Counted from the stretch's first letter, positions 22,896-34,842 are shown. The stretch: DNA of 64,000 nucleotides from Fremontodendron californicum (GCA_030761205.1 JAULJL010000001.1:37209145-37273144); one strand, 5' to 3'. Notes: generated by a model from the sequence alone, not told the origin. Translations and numbers: made by a program.

Positions 22896-23682
22896 CTCTT
22901 GAACTTCTAGAAAAAGATGTTACAAAGTTGGTTAGAATGATGCAAAGGCTCAACATGAATATTTAGCCTATGTTATTATGTGCTTTATAAGAGTTTTGAG
23001 AAGTTTTATTTGTATGATCTTATTATGTCTCTAAAATCTATGAACTCTTTGGAACCTTTGTGATATCTTTATCCTTTTGTTCTTTAACCACATTATAACC
23101 CTTTGGCCCCATTACAACCTTGAATAAAGACCTCTTGATTTATGAAGTTGTATGATCTAAATAGTGGAGAATAGGTGGACAAGCAAGCATATGGTAGAAG
23201 TGTTTTCATGAGATTGATTGAGTGTAAACACTTTACCACTACTTTAAAGAGTGAAAATCAAGAGAGTATCCCATGTGAGAAGTTGAGATTAAGTTTGAAT
23301 ATACACTATTTTGATTGAAATATGTTATGTTATTATTGGCTTAACTCAAACTATTTACATTCAAGCAAGATTTTTTGTGAATTTCTTTAAGCTATTGATT
23401 AGTTTTTAAGACTTGTCCAATGATTATCTCTAATTTATATTGGAAGGATTAGTTATAATTATTATTTTTAGTTTTTCTTATGTCTTCAATGTTTGTGGGT
23501 ATCGTCCTAGTAAACCCTCACGAGACTAAACTCGTCCACTAGGGACACCTAGGGGTTTAAAGGCTTGTGTCACATGCTAAGTGCCACCGTGATTTCCTAC
23601 GAAAATGGATTAGATTAGATTTTCTTATTTTATTTTTATTGAGTCGTTGCTAGGGACTAGCAACAATCTAAGTATGGGGGTG
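21848..23682 (+). other. 3' untranslated region and polypurine tracts of element D
   Basis: Non-coding DNA between the LOG-like gene and the 3' LTR. It starts with an 8-bp inverted repeat with a 4-nt loop (TGACATTG GGGA CAATGTCA, 21940-21959), followed by GGGGGTAAGGG. A (CAAAAAAA)n-like stretch is at about 22104-22180, and a long A run is at 22858-22890. A purine-rich TGTGGGGGAAAGAAAAG lies at about 22787. The final tract, ATGGGGGTG (23674-23682), abuts the 3' LTR and is the likely plus-strand primer. Element E has the same layout. Confidence 0.75.
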
Positions 23683-25181
23683 TGATAACTCGTATAATTA
23701 TATAGTTTTTAGTTATGTTTTATTATTGTTTTGTGTCAAATACGAGTTATTATTGTTTAGTCTAATTGTGTTTATGATCTTTTATATTTTTATGTAATTT
23801 GGTGTTTTTCACAAGTTTCTTTGAGTGATTTCAGATTACTAGAATTAAGGGCAAATCCAGTTCAGTTCCAGTTCCGACACCTTTTGCCATATCAGCTATA
23901 TCTCGAGTTTCACTGAAGCAATAAGGCTGAACTTTGTATCCCTGCAAAGCTAAGAGGCATATCTATCTTTTTCATGTTTTACACTTCTTGAAACGGAGTC
24001 GTTTTCCCTAGCGAAATCGACCATCAAGTTGGCTGATGTGCAATGACGTCTGTTCTGCACCGTTTTGGTATTTTGACCATATCTCCCGATCCACGTGCGC
24101 AAATGATCTGATTCCAACGGCTATGGATCCGTAACTGATAGGGGTATATTTTTCTAGAAGACCATTTTATCAGATCGAGCCTCCAACATTGACAAAATCG
24201 ACCATCAAGCTGGCTGATCAGAATTGTCATACAATATGACGAAAATTGTTAGAAAAATGCACCCACCTATTATACCTACCTTTGAAATTTGTAAAGCTTG
24301 TCTCTTGTCATTTAGCCCTCCAAAATGTGTATAAATAGAGGGCCTTGGATGAGTATTGGGATACAATTATACATTGGTAGGATATTTGCCATTGTAATAA
24401 AATTCTCTAAGTTTTCTTCTTCTTTCCTTTCTCTAGTTTTCTTTTTCTTTACTTATGTTTCTTACATTTCTTTTCATTTTATTCATATCTAGTATGTGTT
24501 GCTAATCATATTGTTGAGGTGATGAGGTGAAGCTCTTGGTAAATGCTAAGGTTAGTCTCTTAAACATGAGCTAAAATGAATCATCATTTATAAACACTAG
24601 TATAGATAATATTTTCTTTTGGTTTAAAATCATACTTGCAAAGTAGAGATCTTGATTCATTATTGACAATGAAAATGGCACAGTAAATGCTTGGTTTCAT
24701 AACCTTGATTTGTTGTAGACATATACCTTGGCATAAGGAATGCTTGGACTCTTTTTGTGAGTTTTGAGGACACCAAATGAACATAATATCATATGCTATG
24801 GACGTTGGACAATTTGGACTGAATTGCTAAACCTTCCGGTTGAAACCTCCCTTATGTGTGGATTTCAATTGTGTAATAAAACAAGATTAATCTTAGCATA
24901 ACACCAAGAGTGGATTCTCTAACCTCAACATCTTTTCTTATTGTTTTTTTTATATCTTGTTTAATTGCTTTTATGTTATTTTGTTTATTTTGTTCTCTAA
25001 TATCTTGTTTACTTTCTTTGTTATTGATTCCCTAATATCTTGTTTATTTTCTTTTTCTTATATATTTATAAACTTATACTTACTAATACGCTTCCCTGTG
25101 GTTCGACCTCGGACACCCGAGAATTTATTACTTGAACATAACCTGCACTTGGGTTTACAACTCTTAATTGAGTCTCCATCA
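23683..25181 (+). repeat. 3' LTR of element D
   Basis: 1499 bp, the same length as the 5' LTR, with a single visible base difference (C at 24118 against T at 16120). It ends TCTCCATCA and is followed by the right target duplication CGGAG (25182-25186). Confidence 0.95.
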
Positions 25182-25186
25182 CGGAG

Positions 25187-25633
25187 ATTATCACCTCACG
25201 AAAGAGTAGGTACTTTATTACTCCGGAAGTGTTTCGCTAGCCCATGCAAAGGTTATTACCTCACGAGAGCGTAGGTACTTTACTTCCACCTAAATGGATA
25301 AAGCCCGGGTATAGAGCTTATGTATGAAATGCACATGTTCGTGTGTGAGAAGGAACAAACAAACCTTTGGCTATTTGTTTACGATCATTTATTCTAAACA
25401 TCCCATAATTATTAGAATCAATAAAAAAAAGGACATAATTAAAAAACATGAATAAAGAATTAACAAATATCAAGACATAAATGCAAGCAAAATAAAGATA
25501 AAAAAAATAATAAATAACTAAATTAATAAATAAAAAAATTAAAAATAAGAGTATTAAGATTAAAGACCAATTAAATCTATTCAATCGAGATTTTAAGATA
25601 ATACATGATTAATTTATAGCTCGACTGTCAAAG
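25187..25633 (-). other. 5' leader of element B, proximal part
   Basis: Continuation of the element B leader that D interrupted. It contains two diverged copies of a module built on CCTCACGA(A/G)AG(A/C)GTAGGTACTTTA about 70 bp apart. The same pair is found in element C at about 55270-55380. No ORF of note. Confidence 0.6.
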
Positions 25634-25651
25634 TCCCCAGCGGAGTCGCCA
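25634..25651 (-). other. tRNA-Arg primer-binding site of element B
   Basis: On the minus strand this reads TGGCGACTCCGCTGGGGA, the exact complement of the 3' end of plant tRNA-Arg with CCA. It lies three bases from the 5' LTR. Element C has TGGCGACTCCACTGGGGA at 54942-54959. A tRNA-Arg primer is a hallmark of Tat/Ogre-type elements. Confidence 0.88.
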
Positions 25652-25654
25652 AGC

Positions 25655-28052
25655 TATCATAATGGTTTTTCGACTGCTAGACGAATTTTAAAACAAAATG
25701 GAGTCGCCACCAATTTTTTTGTTTAGGTGTGATTGGTCACCTATTAAAACTAGTTTTAGTAAAATATTATAAAATTAATTAAAACATTTTTTAAAATCAA
25801 TTTCGAAGTCTGCGTTTTAAACCAGAGAGAAAACAAAATAGGGTTCGGGAGTCGGTTACGTGCGTGGAAGGATTAGCACCCCCGCGACGCCCGTTTAGAA
25901 AATGGTAGCATTTAATCATGTGTTATCTTAAGTATCGATTTAATGGACTCAACAACGGTATTGAAAATTATTTCTCTTTTTTATTTCTTTTCCAAAACAT
26001 GTTTATTATTATTATTATTATTTTATTTTAAAAAAAAGGAATTGTTATTATTTTTTGAAAATGAAAGCGAACACAAAAATTTTATCGAGAACACTCATTA
26101 AATATTCCCAACACTCTTGGTGGTATTTAATGAGATCCTCTCACCTCCTTAAGAATCACCACTGTGACATCTTTCGAATTTCATCGTCGGCAAATTCATA
26201 TTCTCTTTTTATTTTTGTATGAGTGCACATAATGCAAATAATTAGACATGATACACATGGTTTAAATTTTTCTTCTTCTTTTTTATAAAAATTTATCCTT
26301 TTTTTTTCTTTCAAAATATATACAAACATATTTTAAATGATTATTTATTAAAAAAAATCTATGCAAAAATAATTAATTAATAAATTTTTTTACTTGGAAT
26401 ATTTTAAGGAAAAATTAATACTTTAACTTTTTTTTAAAGAAATAAATTCCTTTTAGAATTTTTTTTACAAATAAAAAAAAATAATACTTATTTATCAAAA
26501 AGAACTTCATTCTCTAAACTTCACCAAATAAATCTTATTTCTGATGACATTTAAAAATAAACATGTTACACGATTTTTATAAAAATTAAGAAAATAAATA
26601 AATAAAATAACCAAAGAAAGAAATTGTACCTACTATTTGATTGAAATTAGCCCAAAAATCTGTTGAGAATTGAGCCCACAGTTGACTGGGCTTGAAAGCC
26701 TTCACGGACCGGGCCTGGGCTTGCTGGGCTAGCCTTTTCCTTTTTCTTCTCTTTTGCTTTCTTATTTCTTTCTTTCTTTCTTTCTTTTTTTTTTTTTTTC
26801 TTTTTTTTCTTTTTTTTTTTTTTCTTTTTTTTTTTCTTTTTTTTTTTTTTCTTTTCTTTTGTTTTCCTTTCTTTTGTTTTCCTTTCTTTTTCTTTTTCCT
26901 ATTTTTTTCTGGCCTGCCCCTGGATTCGGGTAAGGTGCGCGGATCCAGGGTCAGACCCGGGTCCGCGTGCAGACCCTGGGGCTTACTGAAACGGTGCCGT
27001 TTTGACACCATTATAAAAAGGGCCTTTTTTTTGTTAGAACCTCTCTTCTTTCTCTCTCTCTTCCCTTTTGCTCTATCCTTTCTCCTCCTTCAAACCCAGG
27101 TTTCGGTCGCCGGACCGTCGCACCGACCGCCACCTCTGTCGTCGGCCATCGTGCTACGACGAGCTTTTCGGTCCGAAATTGACCCAAAAGGCTCTTCATG
27201 GTCTCCTCTAACCGAATATCACCCTGGTTTCTTCCGAATCCGGCCTGAACCGAGCAGATCTAAACCCAAAGATCAAAACCCCTCCATGACCGAATGTCCT
27301 TCGACAGCCACCGGACCGGCTTCTAATTTGGACCATGGCCTCTCTTCATCCCCAAACAAACCCTCCGCCATTCCGAATACCCAAACCAAAGGCCGCAACC
27401 TCGTGAAACCCTCTGGAATAGACACTCAAAAGTTTTTTGTGTTTTGTTGTTGTTGTTTTTGGTTGTTGTATGTGTGTGTTGTGGTGAGTGGTTTTCGATT
27501 TTTTGAAGGGGGGAGTCGAATGGGGCTCGAATCTGAGAGCCTTCTTCGGTTTTTTTTTCTTTCTATGGCTTTATGGGGGGTTGCTTGTGTTGGGGGAGGC
27601 TAGGGTTGGCTGGCATGTGGGGTTGGTTCACTAGGTGGCTGGGTAAGGGCTGGCATGTGCGTTTTGATGGCTAAGAGGGAGGCTGTCTGGTAGAGGCTAG
27701 GGTGGGCAGAGGGTGGCGTGTACGGTAGGGGGCTAGGGTGGTTGCCTGCTGGTGTTAGGGGGGTTTCTAGGGTTAGGGTTTGGCTGGTAAAGATGGGGGC
27801 TATAGGGGCAGTAGGCTGGTGATGGGCTTGGGTGTTGATTTGGGTTTGGACCTAGGGTTGTGCAAGTAGGCCCGATTGGCTTGCACCTGGTAGTATTGGG
27901 CTTGATGGCTTGCTGGGCCAACAGGGGCACGTGTTGATACTTGGCTGGCCCGATTGTCCTGCTAGGCCAATAGGGCCCAATGCTGACGGCATGGATGGGT
28001 AGGGGTGTGATTCGGGTCTCGGGTTGGATCCGGACAAAATTCGGTCACTACA
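25655..28052 (-). repeat. 5' LTR of element B
   Basis: About 2.4 kb. Its outer end, read on the minus strand, starts TGTAGTGACCGAATTTTG at 28052. The inner end is TATCATAATGG on the plus strand. A long T-rich tract (about 26760-26920) and GC-rich blocks lie inside. The long frame 26692-27603 is low-complexity translation of that tract and is not a gene. Confidence 0.85.
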
Positions 28053-28057
28053 AATGA

Positions 28058-28273
28058 AATTTGCTATTATTATGAAAAGTGGGAAGGAAGGAATCCCAAG
28101 GAGACCCACTGATCTTCGCAAGCCCACGGTTTACGGGCTCCTAATCGCCTCCGATTGGCGATTGGCCGGGTGGCTACCTCCTCCCCTCACTACTCACTAC
28201 CGCTGATTATAAATCATTTGACTTGGATTTCATTCTTCATTCTCAGATCTGATGCAGAAAGGAACGACATTGT
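28058..28273. other. Host spacer between element B and TRIM1
   Basis: About 216 bp of mostly unique-looking sequence, more GC-rich than its surroundings. No gene recognised. Before element B inserted, it joined directly to the sequence ending at 7048. Confidence 0.4.
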
Positions 28274-28649
28274 TGTTACGATCCCACATTGGAAAATAAA
28301 TAACCTTCTTGAGGAGTTTATATGGATCTAAGTTCTTCCACTTCAATAGCTAGCTTTTGGGGGTGTGGTTCTCCAAAGGTCCATATCAATTGGTACCAGA
28401 GCCAGCACCACCCTTGTTGGGACCAGCACTCGGAGTGGTGGCCTGGACCCAAAAAGAGAAAAAAGGGTGCCAGCCCTGACCAATACAGTCGTGACCGTGA
28501 CCAACAAGGACGTTGGTCTTCCAAGCGTGGTGGTTTGTTACGATCCCATATTGGAAAATAAATGACCTTCTTGAGGGGTTTATATGGACTTAGGCTCTCT
28601 CACCTCAATAGCTAGCTTTTGGGGTGTGGTTCTCCAAAAGTCCATATCA
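28274..28649 (+). mobile_element. TRIM1: complete miniature LTR retrotransposon
   Basis: A 376-bp element with LTRs at 28274-28388 and 28536-28649 (115 and 114 bp, TGTTACGATCC ... CCATATCA). It is flanked by the perfect duplication ATTGT (28269-28273 and 28650-28654). Directly after the 5' LTR comes TTGGTACCAGAGCC, a near match to the tRNA-iMet primer site. The 147-bp interior has no coding capacity. These are the defining features of terminal-repeat retrotransposons in miniature. Confidence 0.9.
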
Positions 28650-28654
28650 ATTGT

Positions 28655-28935
28655 CTCTGTATGCAATGCACACGCGCTGTTAATGGAGTTGCCAGACACG
28701 TCTCATAATGATTTTTTGTTCCTGACTCAATAACCAGAAGATTTTAAATCCTAAGTTGCCGTAAATCTCTTTTTGATTAAGTAATCAATCAATAAAATTT
28801 TAAAATTAATTAAGATTTAAGATGATTTTTTATTTACAACAATTATGTTTGAGATAATTTTTTTCGATTTACCTCTAATTGATAAGATTGGTGGCCCATT
28901 GACTTCCACCACTCTTTCCTTTCTCTCATTACTTA
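28655..28935. other. Spacer between TRIM1 and the telomere-like array
   Basis: AT-rich sequence with no ORF. The stretch GGAGTTGCCAGACACGTC followed by TCATAATGATTTTTTGTT weakly resembles the LTR/primer-site junction of elements B and C, so it may be a very decayed relic of that family. Confidence 0.3.
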
Positions 28936-29865
28936 AACCATAAACTTAAACCTTAAACCTAAACAATAGACACTAAACCTTAAACACTATACACTAAACC
29001 TAAAACCTAAATCCTAAATCTTAAATCTTAAAACATAAATCCTAGACACTAAATTCCAAATTAAATCCTAAAAATTAAACTCTAACCCTAAACCATAAAC
29101 CCTAACAATTAAACCATAAACCTTAAAAATTAAACCATAAACCATAATTTCCAAACCCTAAAATCTAAACCTTAAAAATTAAACCCTAAATTCCAAACCT
29201 TAAAATCTAAAAACTAAATCTTAAACTATAAACCTTAAACCCTAAACATAAATCCTAAAACACAAACCCTAAACTCTAAATTGCAAACACTAAACACCTA
29301 ACCCTAAACTCTAAATTCTAAACCTTAAACACTAAAACATAAACCCTAAACACTAAATTCCAAAACCTAAACCCTAAAAATTAAACCATAAATCCTAAAT
29401 TCAAAACACTAAACCCTAAACCCTAAACATAGACCTAAACCATAAAAATTAAACCATAAACCCTAATTTCCAAACTCTAAACTCTAAACACTAAATTTTA
29501 AACCTTAAAAATTAAACCCTAAAAATTAAGCACTAAACTCTAAACTTTAAAAACTAAACCCTAAACCCTAAATTTCAACTCCTAAACTCTAAACCCTAAA
29601 AACTAAACTATGAACCCTAAACATAAATCCTAAAGCACAAACCCTAAATCCTAAACACTAAACACTAAACCCTAAATCCTAAATTCTAACACAACAATAA
29701 CTCTAAAACCTAAACTCTAAAAACTAAATCCTAAATCTTAAATCCTAAATCCTAAAGCATAAACCTTAAACCATAAACCATAAAAATAAACCATAAACCC
29801 TAAACATAGACATAAACCCTAAAAACTAAACCCCAAACTATAATTCCAAACCCTAATTTTCAAAC
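28936..29865 (+). repeat. Degenerate telomere-like repeat array, left part
   Basis: Almost every 7-8 bp unit is a variant of CCCTAAA (AACCCTAAA, AACCATAAA, AACTCTAAA, AAATCCTAAA), with the C-rich strand on the plus strand throughout. It stops at 29865 at the insertion of TRIM2 and resumes at 39194. The shared CAAAC at both edges shows that it was one array. Confidence 0.9.
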
Positions 29866-30138
29866 AGATATGAACCTTTGGAGAATCACAGCCCAAAAAC
29901 TAGCTACAAGGAACCTCTCCGTTTTTCAATATGGGATCGTAACAAACCAACACGCTTGGAAGGACCAACGTCCTCGTTGGTCACAGTCACGTTGGTCATG
30001 GCTGTGTTGGTCACGGCTGGCACCCTTTTTTCCATTTTGTATTTAGGTACAGGCCACCACTTGAGTGCTGGTCCAACCAAGGTGGGGCTGGCACTGATAC
30101 CAATTGATATCTTTTGGAGAACCACACCCAAAAGCTAG

Positions 30139-31621
30139 TGATAACTCGTATAATTATATAGTTTTTAGTTATGTTTTATTATTGTTTTGTGTCAAATACG
30201 AGTTATTATTGTTTAGTCTAATTGTGTTTATGATCTTTTATATTTTTATGTAATTTGGTGTTTTTCACAAGTTTCTTTGAGTGATTTCAGATTACTAGAA
30301 TTAAGGGCAAATCCAGTTCAGTTCCAGTTCCGACACCTTTTGCCATATCAGCTATATCTTGAGTTTCACTGAAGCAATAAGGCTGAACTTTGTATCCCTG
30401 CAAAGCTAAGAGGCATATCTATCTTTTTCATGTTTTACACTTCTTGAAACGGAGTCGTTTTCCCTAGCGAAATCGACCATCAAGTTGGCTGATGTGCAAT
30501 GACGTCTGTTCTGCACCGTTTTGGTATTTTGACCATATCTTCCGATCCACGTGCGCAAATGATCTGATTCCAACGGCTATGGATCCGTAACTGATAGGGG
30601 TATATTTTTCTAGAAGACCATTTTATCAGATCGAGCCTCCAACATTGACAAAATCGACCATCAAGCTGGCTGATCAGAATTGTCATACAATATGACGAAA
30701 ATTGTTAGAAAAATGCACCCACCTATTATACCTACCTTTGAAATTTGTAAAGCTTGTCTCTTGTCATTTAGCCCTCCAAAATGTGTATAAATAGAGGGCC
30801 TTGGATGAGTATTGGGATACAATATACATTGGTAGGATAGCCATTGTAATAAAATTCTCTAAGTTTTCTTTTTCTTTCCTTTCTCTAGTTTTCTTTTTCT
30901 TCTTACATTTCTTTTCATTTTATTCATATCTAGTATGTGTTTCTAATCATATTGTTGAGGTGATGAGGTGAAGCTCTTGGTAAATGCTAAGGTTAGTCTC
31001 TTAAACATGAGCTAAAATGAATCATCATTTATAAGCACTAGCATAGATAATATTTTCTTTTGGTTTAAAATCATACTTGCAAAGTAGAGATCTTGATTCA
31101 TTATTGACAATGAAAATGGCACAGTAAATGCTTGGTTTCATAACCTTGATTTGTTGTAGACATATACCTTGGCATAAGGAATGCTTGGACTCTTTTTATG
31201 AGTTTTGAGGACACCAAATGAACATAATATCATATGCTATGGACGTTGGACAATTTGGACTGAATTGCTAAACCTTCCGATTGGAACCTCCCTTGTGTGT
31301 GGATTTCAATTGTGTAATAAAACAAGATTAATCTTAGCATAACACCAAGAGTGGATTCTCTAACCTCAACATCCTTTCTTATTGTTTTTTATATTTTGTT
31401 TAATTTCTTTTATGTTATTTTATTTATTTTGTTCTCTAATATCTTGTTTATTTTGTTTTGTTGTTGATTCCCTAATATCTTGTTTACTTTCTTTTTCTTA
31501 TATATTTATAAACTTATACTTACTAATACGCTTCCCTGTGGTTCGACCTCGGACACCCGAGAATTTATTACTTGAACATAACCTGCACTTGGGTTTACAA
31601 CTCTTAATTGAGTTTCCATCA
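30139..31621 (+). repeat. 5' LTR of element E
   Basis: 1483 bp, TGATAACTCG to TTTCCATCA. It shares the TATA box and AATAAA arrangement with the D LTR and carries a few small deletions relative to it (for example near 30825-30840 and 30901), also present in its 3' partner. Confidence 0.93.
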
Positions 31622-31776
31622 AGTTTTTGGCGCCGTTGCCGGGGAGGCGATACTAAGTATATAAGTTTATAAGTATATTTAATTTTTTTTTTTTGGCTGG
31701 TTATACCGCCTAATTTGTTTATATTTATTTTTATTGGCTGGTTATACCGCCTAATTTTGTATATTAACTTTGTTTT

Positions 31777-34653
31777 ATGCTTGTTTGGCGACGTGATTTT
31801 AGATCTCGTCGTTTAGTTAGATTTTATTGTGAAACTTTTTCAGGTAATCTTTCTAATACAACTCCTACCATGGCTGACAATGAAAGTGTTCATGCTGAAG
31901 ATGAGAACAGACAAGTACGCACCATGCGTGACTACTTGCAACCAACTCGAAGCTCATCACCCTCTTGTTTTATTTTTCCTCTCAATGCAAACAACTTTCG
32001 TTTTAAACCAGGTATGATAGCTTTGCTTCCAAATTTCCATGGGTTAGAATCGAAAAGTGCTTACTCGTTTCTAAAAGACTTCGAAGATGTATGTGTCACC
32101 TTTAATGACCAACAATGTACAAATGAAATTGTCAAGCTAAAATTATTTCCTTTTTCTTTAAAAGATAAAGCAAAAATTTGGCTTCATAATTTAAAACCAA
32201 GGTCAATTGGCACATGGCAAGAATTACAAACTGAGTTTCTAAAGAAATTTTTCCCAGCACATAAAACTACTGCTTTGAAAAGACAGATTCAAAATTTCAA
32301 TCAAAATCAAAATGAAGCATTTTTTCAGTGCTGGGAGCGTTTTAAAGATTTGTTAAGTTCTTGTCCACATCATGGTTTTGAAAAATGGCGTCTTATTAGT
32401 TTCTTTTATGAAAGTTTAACTCCCGAAACTAAACAATTTGTTGAAACAATGTGTAACGGTGAGTTTCTAGAAAAAGAACCTGAAGAAGCCTTTGACTACT
32501 TAGACCATTTGGCAGATAACTCTCAAGCCTGGCACACAGATAATTCCTCTGAAAGTTCCAATAGATCTAATGTTGTTTCTAACAGAGGAAAATATCATTT
32601 TAGTCAAGAAGATGAGATAAAAGCTAAAGTAGCTAATTTGGCTAGAAAGATTGAAGCCATGGAACTTAGAGAAGTAAAAGAAGTCAAAACGGTTAAAAAT
32701 GAAGAAAGTTGTGGAATTTGTGAAATCATGGGACACCCCACTTCTGAATGCCCAAACATTCCCATTCTTAAAGAAGCGTTGCATGATCAAGTAAATTCCA
32801 TAAACACATTTAAAAAGCCTTTTTCTTCTCCTTACTCTGAAACGTATAACCCTGAATGGAGAAATCATCCCAACTTCAGTTGGCGGAATAATAATCATGT
32901 TCAGGTACCACAATCTCAAAAGCCGGGCAACACTTTTTCCTATCAACCTTCACGTGTACAAACCTTGGAAGAGACATTGCAAGCATTCATGCAAACACAA
33001 GCAAATGTGAATAACCGGACTTCACAGGACATCAATGAGATCAAAAACACCTTGTCCACATTGACAGCTTCATTACGCACTCAAGAAAAAGGTAAGTTTC
33101 CTGCTCAACCTCAGCCTAACCCTTCTACTCAATGTCTTGTTTCTTGCTCCAATGAAACTCAACAGGAAAATGTCAGTTCTATCACAACTCTTCGAAGTGG
33201 AAAGGCAATTGAAAAAAACATTCCATCAAAAGACCAAGATCCTCCTTCCCCTCCAAAAAGTAATGGTAAGGATGATGGTAAGTCTGAACTTCTTGAAAAT
33301 TTGGACAAAGAAAAAGGTATGCATCCTGCTCCTTTTCCTCAAAGGTTGCAAACAATAAAGAATTTGAATCAAAATGCAGAAATTTATGAACTTTTCAAAC
33401 AAGTTAAGATTAACATTCCTTTATTGGATGCAATCAAACAAGTTCCATCTTATGCTAAATTTTTGAAGGACATGTGCACAGTTAAAAGGAAACATAATGT
33501 ACAAAAGAAAGCATTTCTGACGGAAAGTGTGAGCTCAATCATTCAGCACCTTACTCCACCAAAATTCAAAGATCCTGGATGTCCAACAATCTCATGCATC
33601 ATTGGAAACACTAGAATAGAACGTGCATTGCTTGATCTTGGTGCTAGTGTTAATCTTTTGCCTTTTTCTGTTTATCAACAGTTAGGTTTAGGTGAACTCA
33701 AGGAAACACCTGTTACACTTCAACTAGCTGATCGTTCTGTAAAAATTCCTCGAGGGATAGTTGAAGATGTTTTGGTTCAAATTGATAATTTTTACTTCCC
33801 TGTTGATTTTATTGTTTTGGACACACATCCTGTTTCAAATCCAAATGTTCAAATTCCTGTTATATTAGGCCGTCCATTTCTTGCAACTTCTAATGCTCTG
33901 ATAAATTGCAGGAATGGTATGTTGAACATTTCTTTTGGAAATATGACTTTAGAATTAAATGTGTTCAACACTTGCAAGCAACCTGGGGATGATTCAGAAG
34001 TACATGAAGTGGATTTCATTGAAGAACTTGTTCATGAACATCTCACCATTACCACATTCCATGATCCTTTAGAAGCTTATTTAATTGAATGTGAGTTTGA
34101 TAATGCTTCAGAAATTTCACACACTGATTCTTTGTTAAATTCTTTTCAGGTTAAGCATTGTTGGAAACAAAAGTTTGAGGAACTTCCATCACTCACAAAT
34201 GTCAATGTACCATCAACTATTGAACCACCCAAGCTGGATTTAAAACCATTGCCATCCGAGCTAAAATATTCCTTTTTGGGTGAGAATGAAACTTTTCCAG
34301 TCATAAATGAACTTGAGGAACTCAGAAATGATGCATATGAGAATTCTAAAATTCATAAAGAAAGAACTAAAGCCTTTCATGACAAGTTAATTTCAAGAAA
34401 AACATTTGATGTTGGGCAAAAAGTTCTACTTTATAATTCTAGACTTCACATATTTCCTGGTAAGTTGAGATCAAGATGGACTGGCCCATTTGTGGTTAAG
34501 CATGTGTATCATTATGGAGCAGTTGACATTGAGAATCCTCAAAATGGTAACGTATTCAAGGTAAATGGACAAAGACTCAAACTCTTTTTGGAAAATCATG
34601 TTACTCAAGAAGAGGTTGTTTTTCTTTCTGATCCTTGTTTTGAAAATAACTAG
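31777..34653 (+). CDS. ORF1 of element E: gag-protease fused to the integrase tail
   Basis: 958 codons, uninterrupted, with the same domain order and the same in-frame loss of the reverse transcriptase-RNase H-integrase core as ORF1 of D. The likely start is 31870 (ACCATGG, MADNESVH). It keeps the CCHC knuckle, the DLGAS protease motif and the GPF-type tail. Differences from D are scattered single residues (for example WDRF to WERF in gag, QIENF to QIDNF in protease, RKIF to RKTF near the tail). None is a stop or frameshift, as expected for copies that left a common active parent recently. Confidence 0.93.
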   Translation: MLVWRRDFRSRRLVRFYCETFSGNLSNTTPTMADNESVHAEDENRQVRTMRDYLQPTRSSSPSCFIFPLNANNFRFKPGMIALLPNFHGLESKSAYSFLKDFEDVCVTFNDQQCTNEIVKLKLFPFSLKDKAKIWLHNLKPRSIGTWQELQTEFLKKFFPAHKTTALKRQIQNFNQNQNEAFFQCWERFKDLLSSCPHHGFEKWRLISFFYESLTPETKQFVETMCNGEFLEKEPEEAFDYLDHLADNSQAWHTDNSSESSNRSNVVSNRGKYHFSQEDEIKAKVANLARKIEAMELREVKEVKTVKNEESCGICEIMGHPTSECPNIPILKEALHDQVNSINTFKKPFSSPYSETYNPEWRNHPNFSWRNNNHVQVPQSQKPGNTFSYQPSRVQTLEETLQAFMQTQANVNNRTSQDINEIKNTLSTLTASLRTQEKGKFPAQPQPNPSTQCLVSCSNETQQENVSSITTLRSGKAIEKNIPSKDQDPPSPPKSNGKDDGKSELLENLDKEKGMHPAPFPQRLQTIKNLNQNAEIYELFKQVKINIPLLDAIKQVPSYAKFLKDMCTVKRKHNVQKKAFLTESVSSIIQHLTPPKFKDPGCPTISCIIGNTRIERALLDLGASVNLLPFSVYQQLGLGELKETPVTLQLADRSVKIPRGIVEDVLVQIDNFYFPVDFIVLDTHPVSNPNVQIPVILGRPFLATSNALINCRNGMLNISFGNMTLELNVFNTCKQPGDDSEVHEVDFIEELVHEHLTITTFHDPLEAYLIECEFDNASEISHTDSLLNSFQVKHCWKQKFEELPSLTNVNVPSTIEPPKLDLKPLPSELKYSFLGENETFPVINELEELRNDAYENSKIHKERTKAFHDKLISRKTFDVGQKVLLYNSRLHIFPGKLRSRWTGPFVVKHVYHYGAVDIENPQNGNVFKVNGQRLKLFLENHVTQEEVVFLSDPCFENN

Positions 34654-34842
34654 ATGTAAATATAATTTTTACTAATCTTCAAAAAAAAAAAAAAAAAAAA
34701 AAAAAAATTCATTTTTTTTCCCGGTTAAATGGCGGATAACGGTACTCCGTGATTATTTAAGTCGGTTCCATCAGCTACCCACAAAACTGATATTGTATAT
34801 AAATTTCTCTTTCATTTTATTTTATTTCATTTTTTTTTCAGG

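Larger units (their letters stand above)
15685..25181 (+). mobile_element. Element D: young Athila-type Ty3-gypsy derivative carrying a LOG-like gene
   Basis: A complete 9497-bp LTR retrotransposon with two 1499-bp LTRs (15685-17183 and 23683-25181) that differ at one position I can see (T at 16120, C at 24118). It is bounded by TG...CA and flanked by the duplication CGGAG (15680-15684 and 25182-25186). The primer site matches tRNA-Asp. Inside, in order, are a gag-protease-integrase-tail ORF, a conserved 178-codon ORF, a LOG-like cytokinin-activation gene, a 1.8-kb untranslated region and a polypurine tract. There is no reverse transcriptase, RNase H or integrase core, so it must have moved with enzymes supplied by an autonomous relative. 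It sits in the leader of element B. Confidence 0.95.
7049..28052 (-). mobile_element. Element B: Tat/Ogre-like Ty3-gypsy, non-autonomous, gag only, interrupted by element D
   Basis: This minus-strand LTR retrotransposon is flanked by the duplication AATGA (7044-7048 and 28053-28057). It has LTRs of about 2.3-2.4 kb, a tRNA-Arg primer-binding site next to the 5' LTR, a polypurine tract next to the 3' LTR, and one recognisable gene, a broken gag. Protease, reverse transcriptase, RNase H and integrase are not visible. The span is 21,004 bp; without D and its duplicated target it was about 11.5 kb. The two LTRs differ at many positions and by indels, so it is clearly older than D. A tRNA-Arg primer is typical of the Tat/Ogre lineage. 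A gag-bearing element without pol resembles LARD-type derivatives. Confidence 0.88.

Noticed and set aside
26692..27603. 303-codon open frame
   Set aside because: It translates a poly-T/C tract and GC-rich U3 of the B LTR; composition is low-complexity and the frame is not kept in the other LTR.
28274..28649. TRIM1 as a retrozyme
   Set aside because: Its LTRs are short and contain no CTGATGA core; the structure is a plain TRIM.
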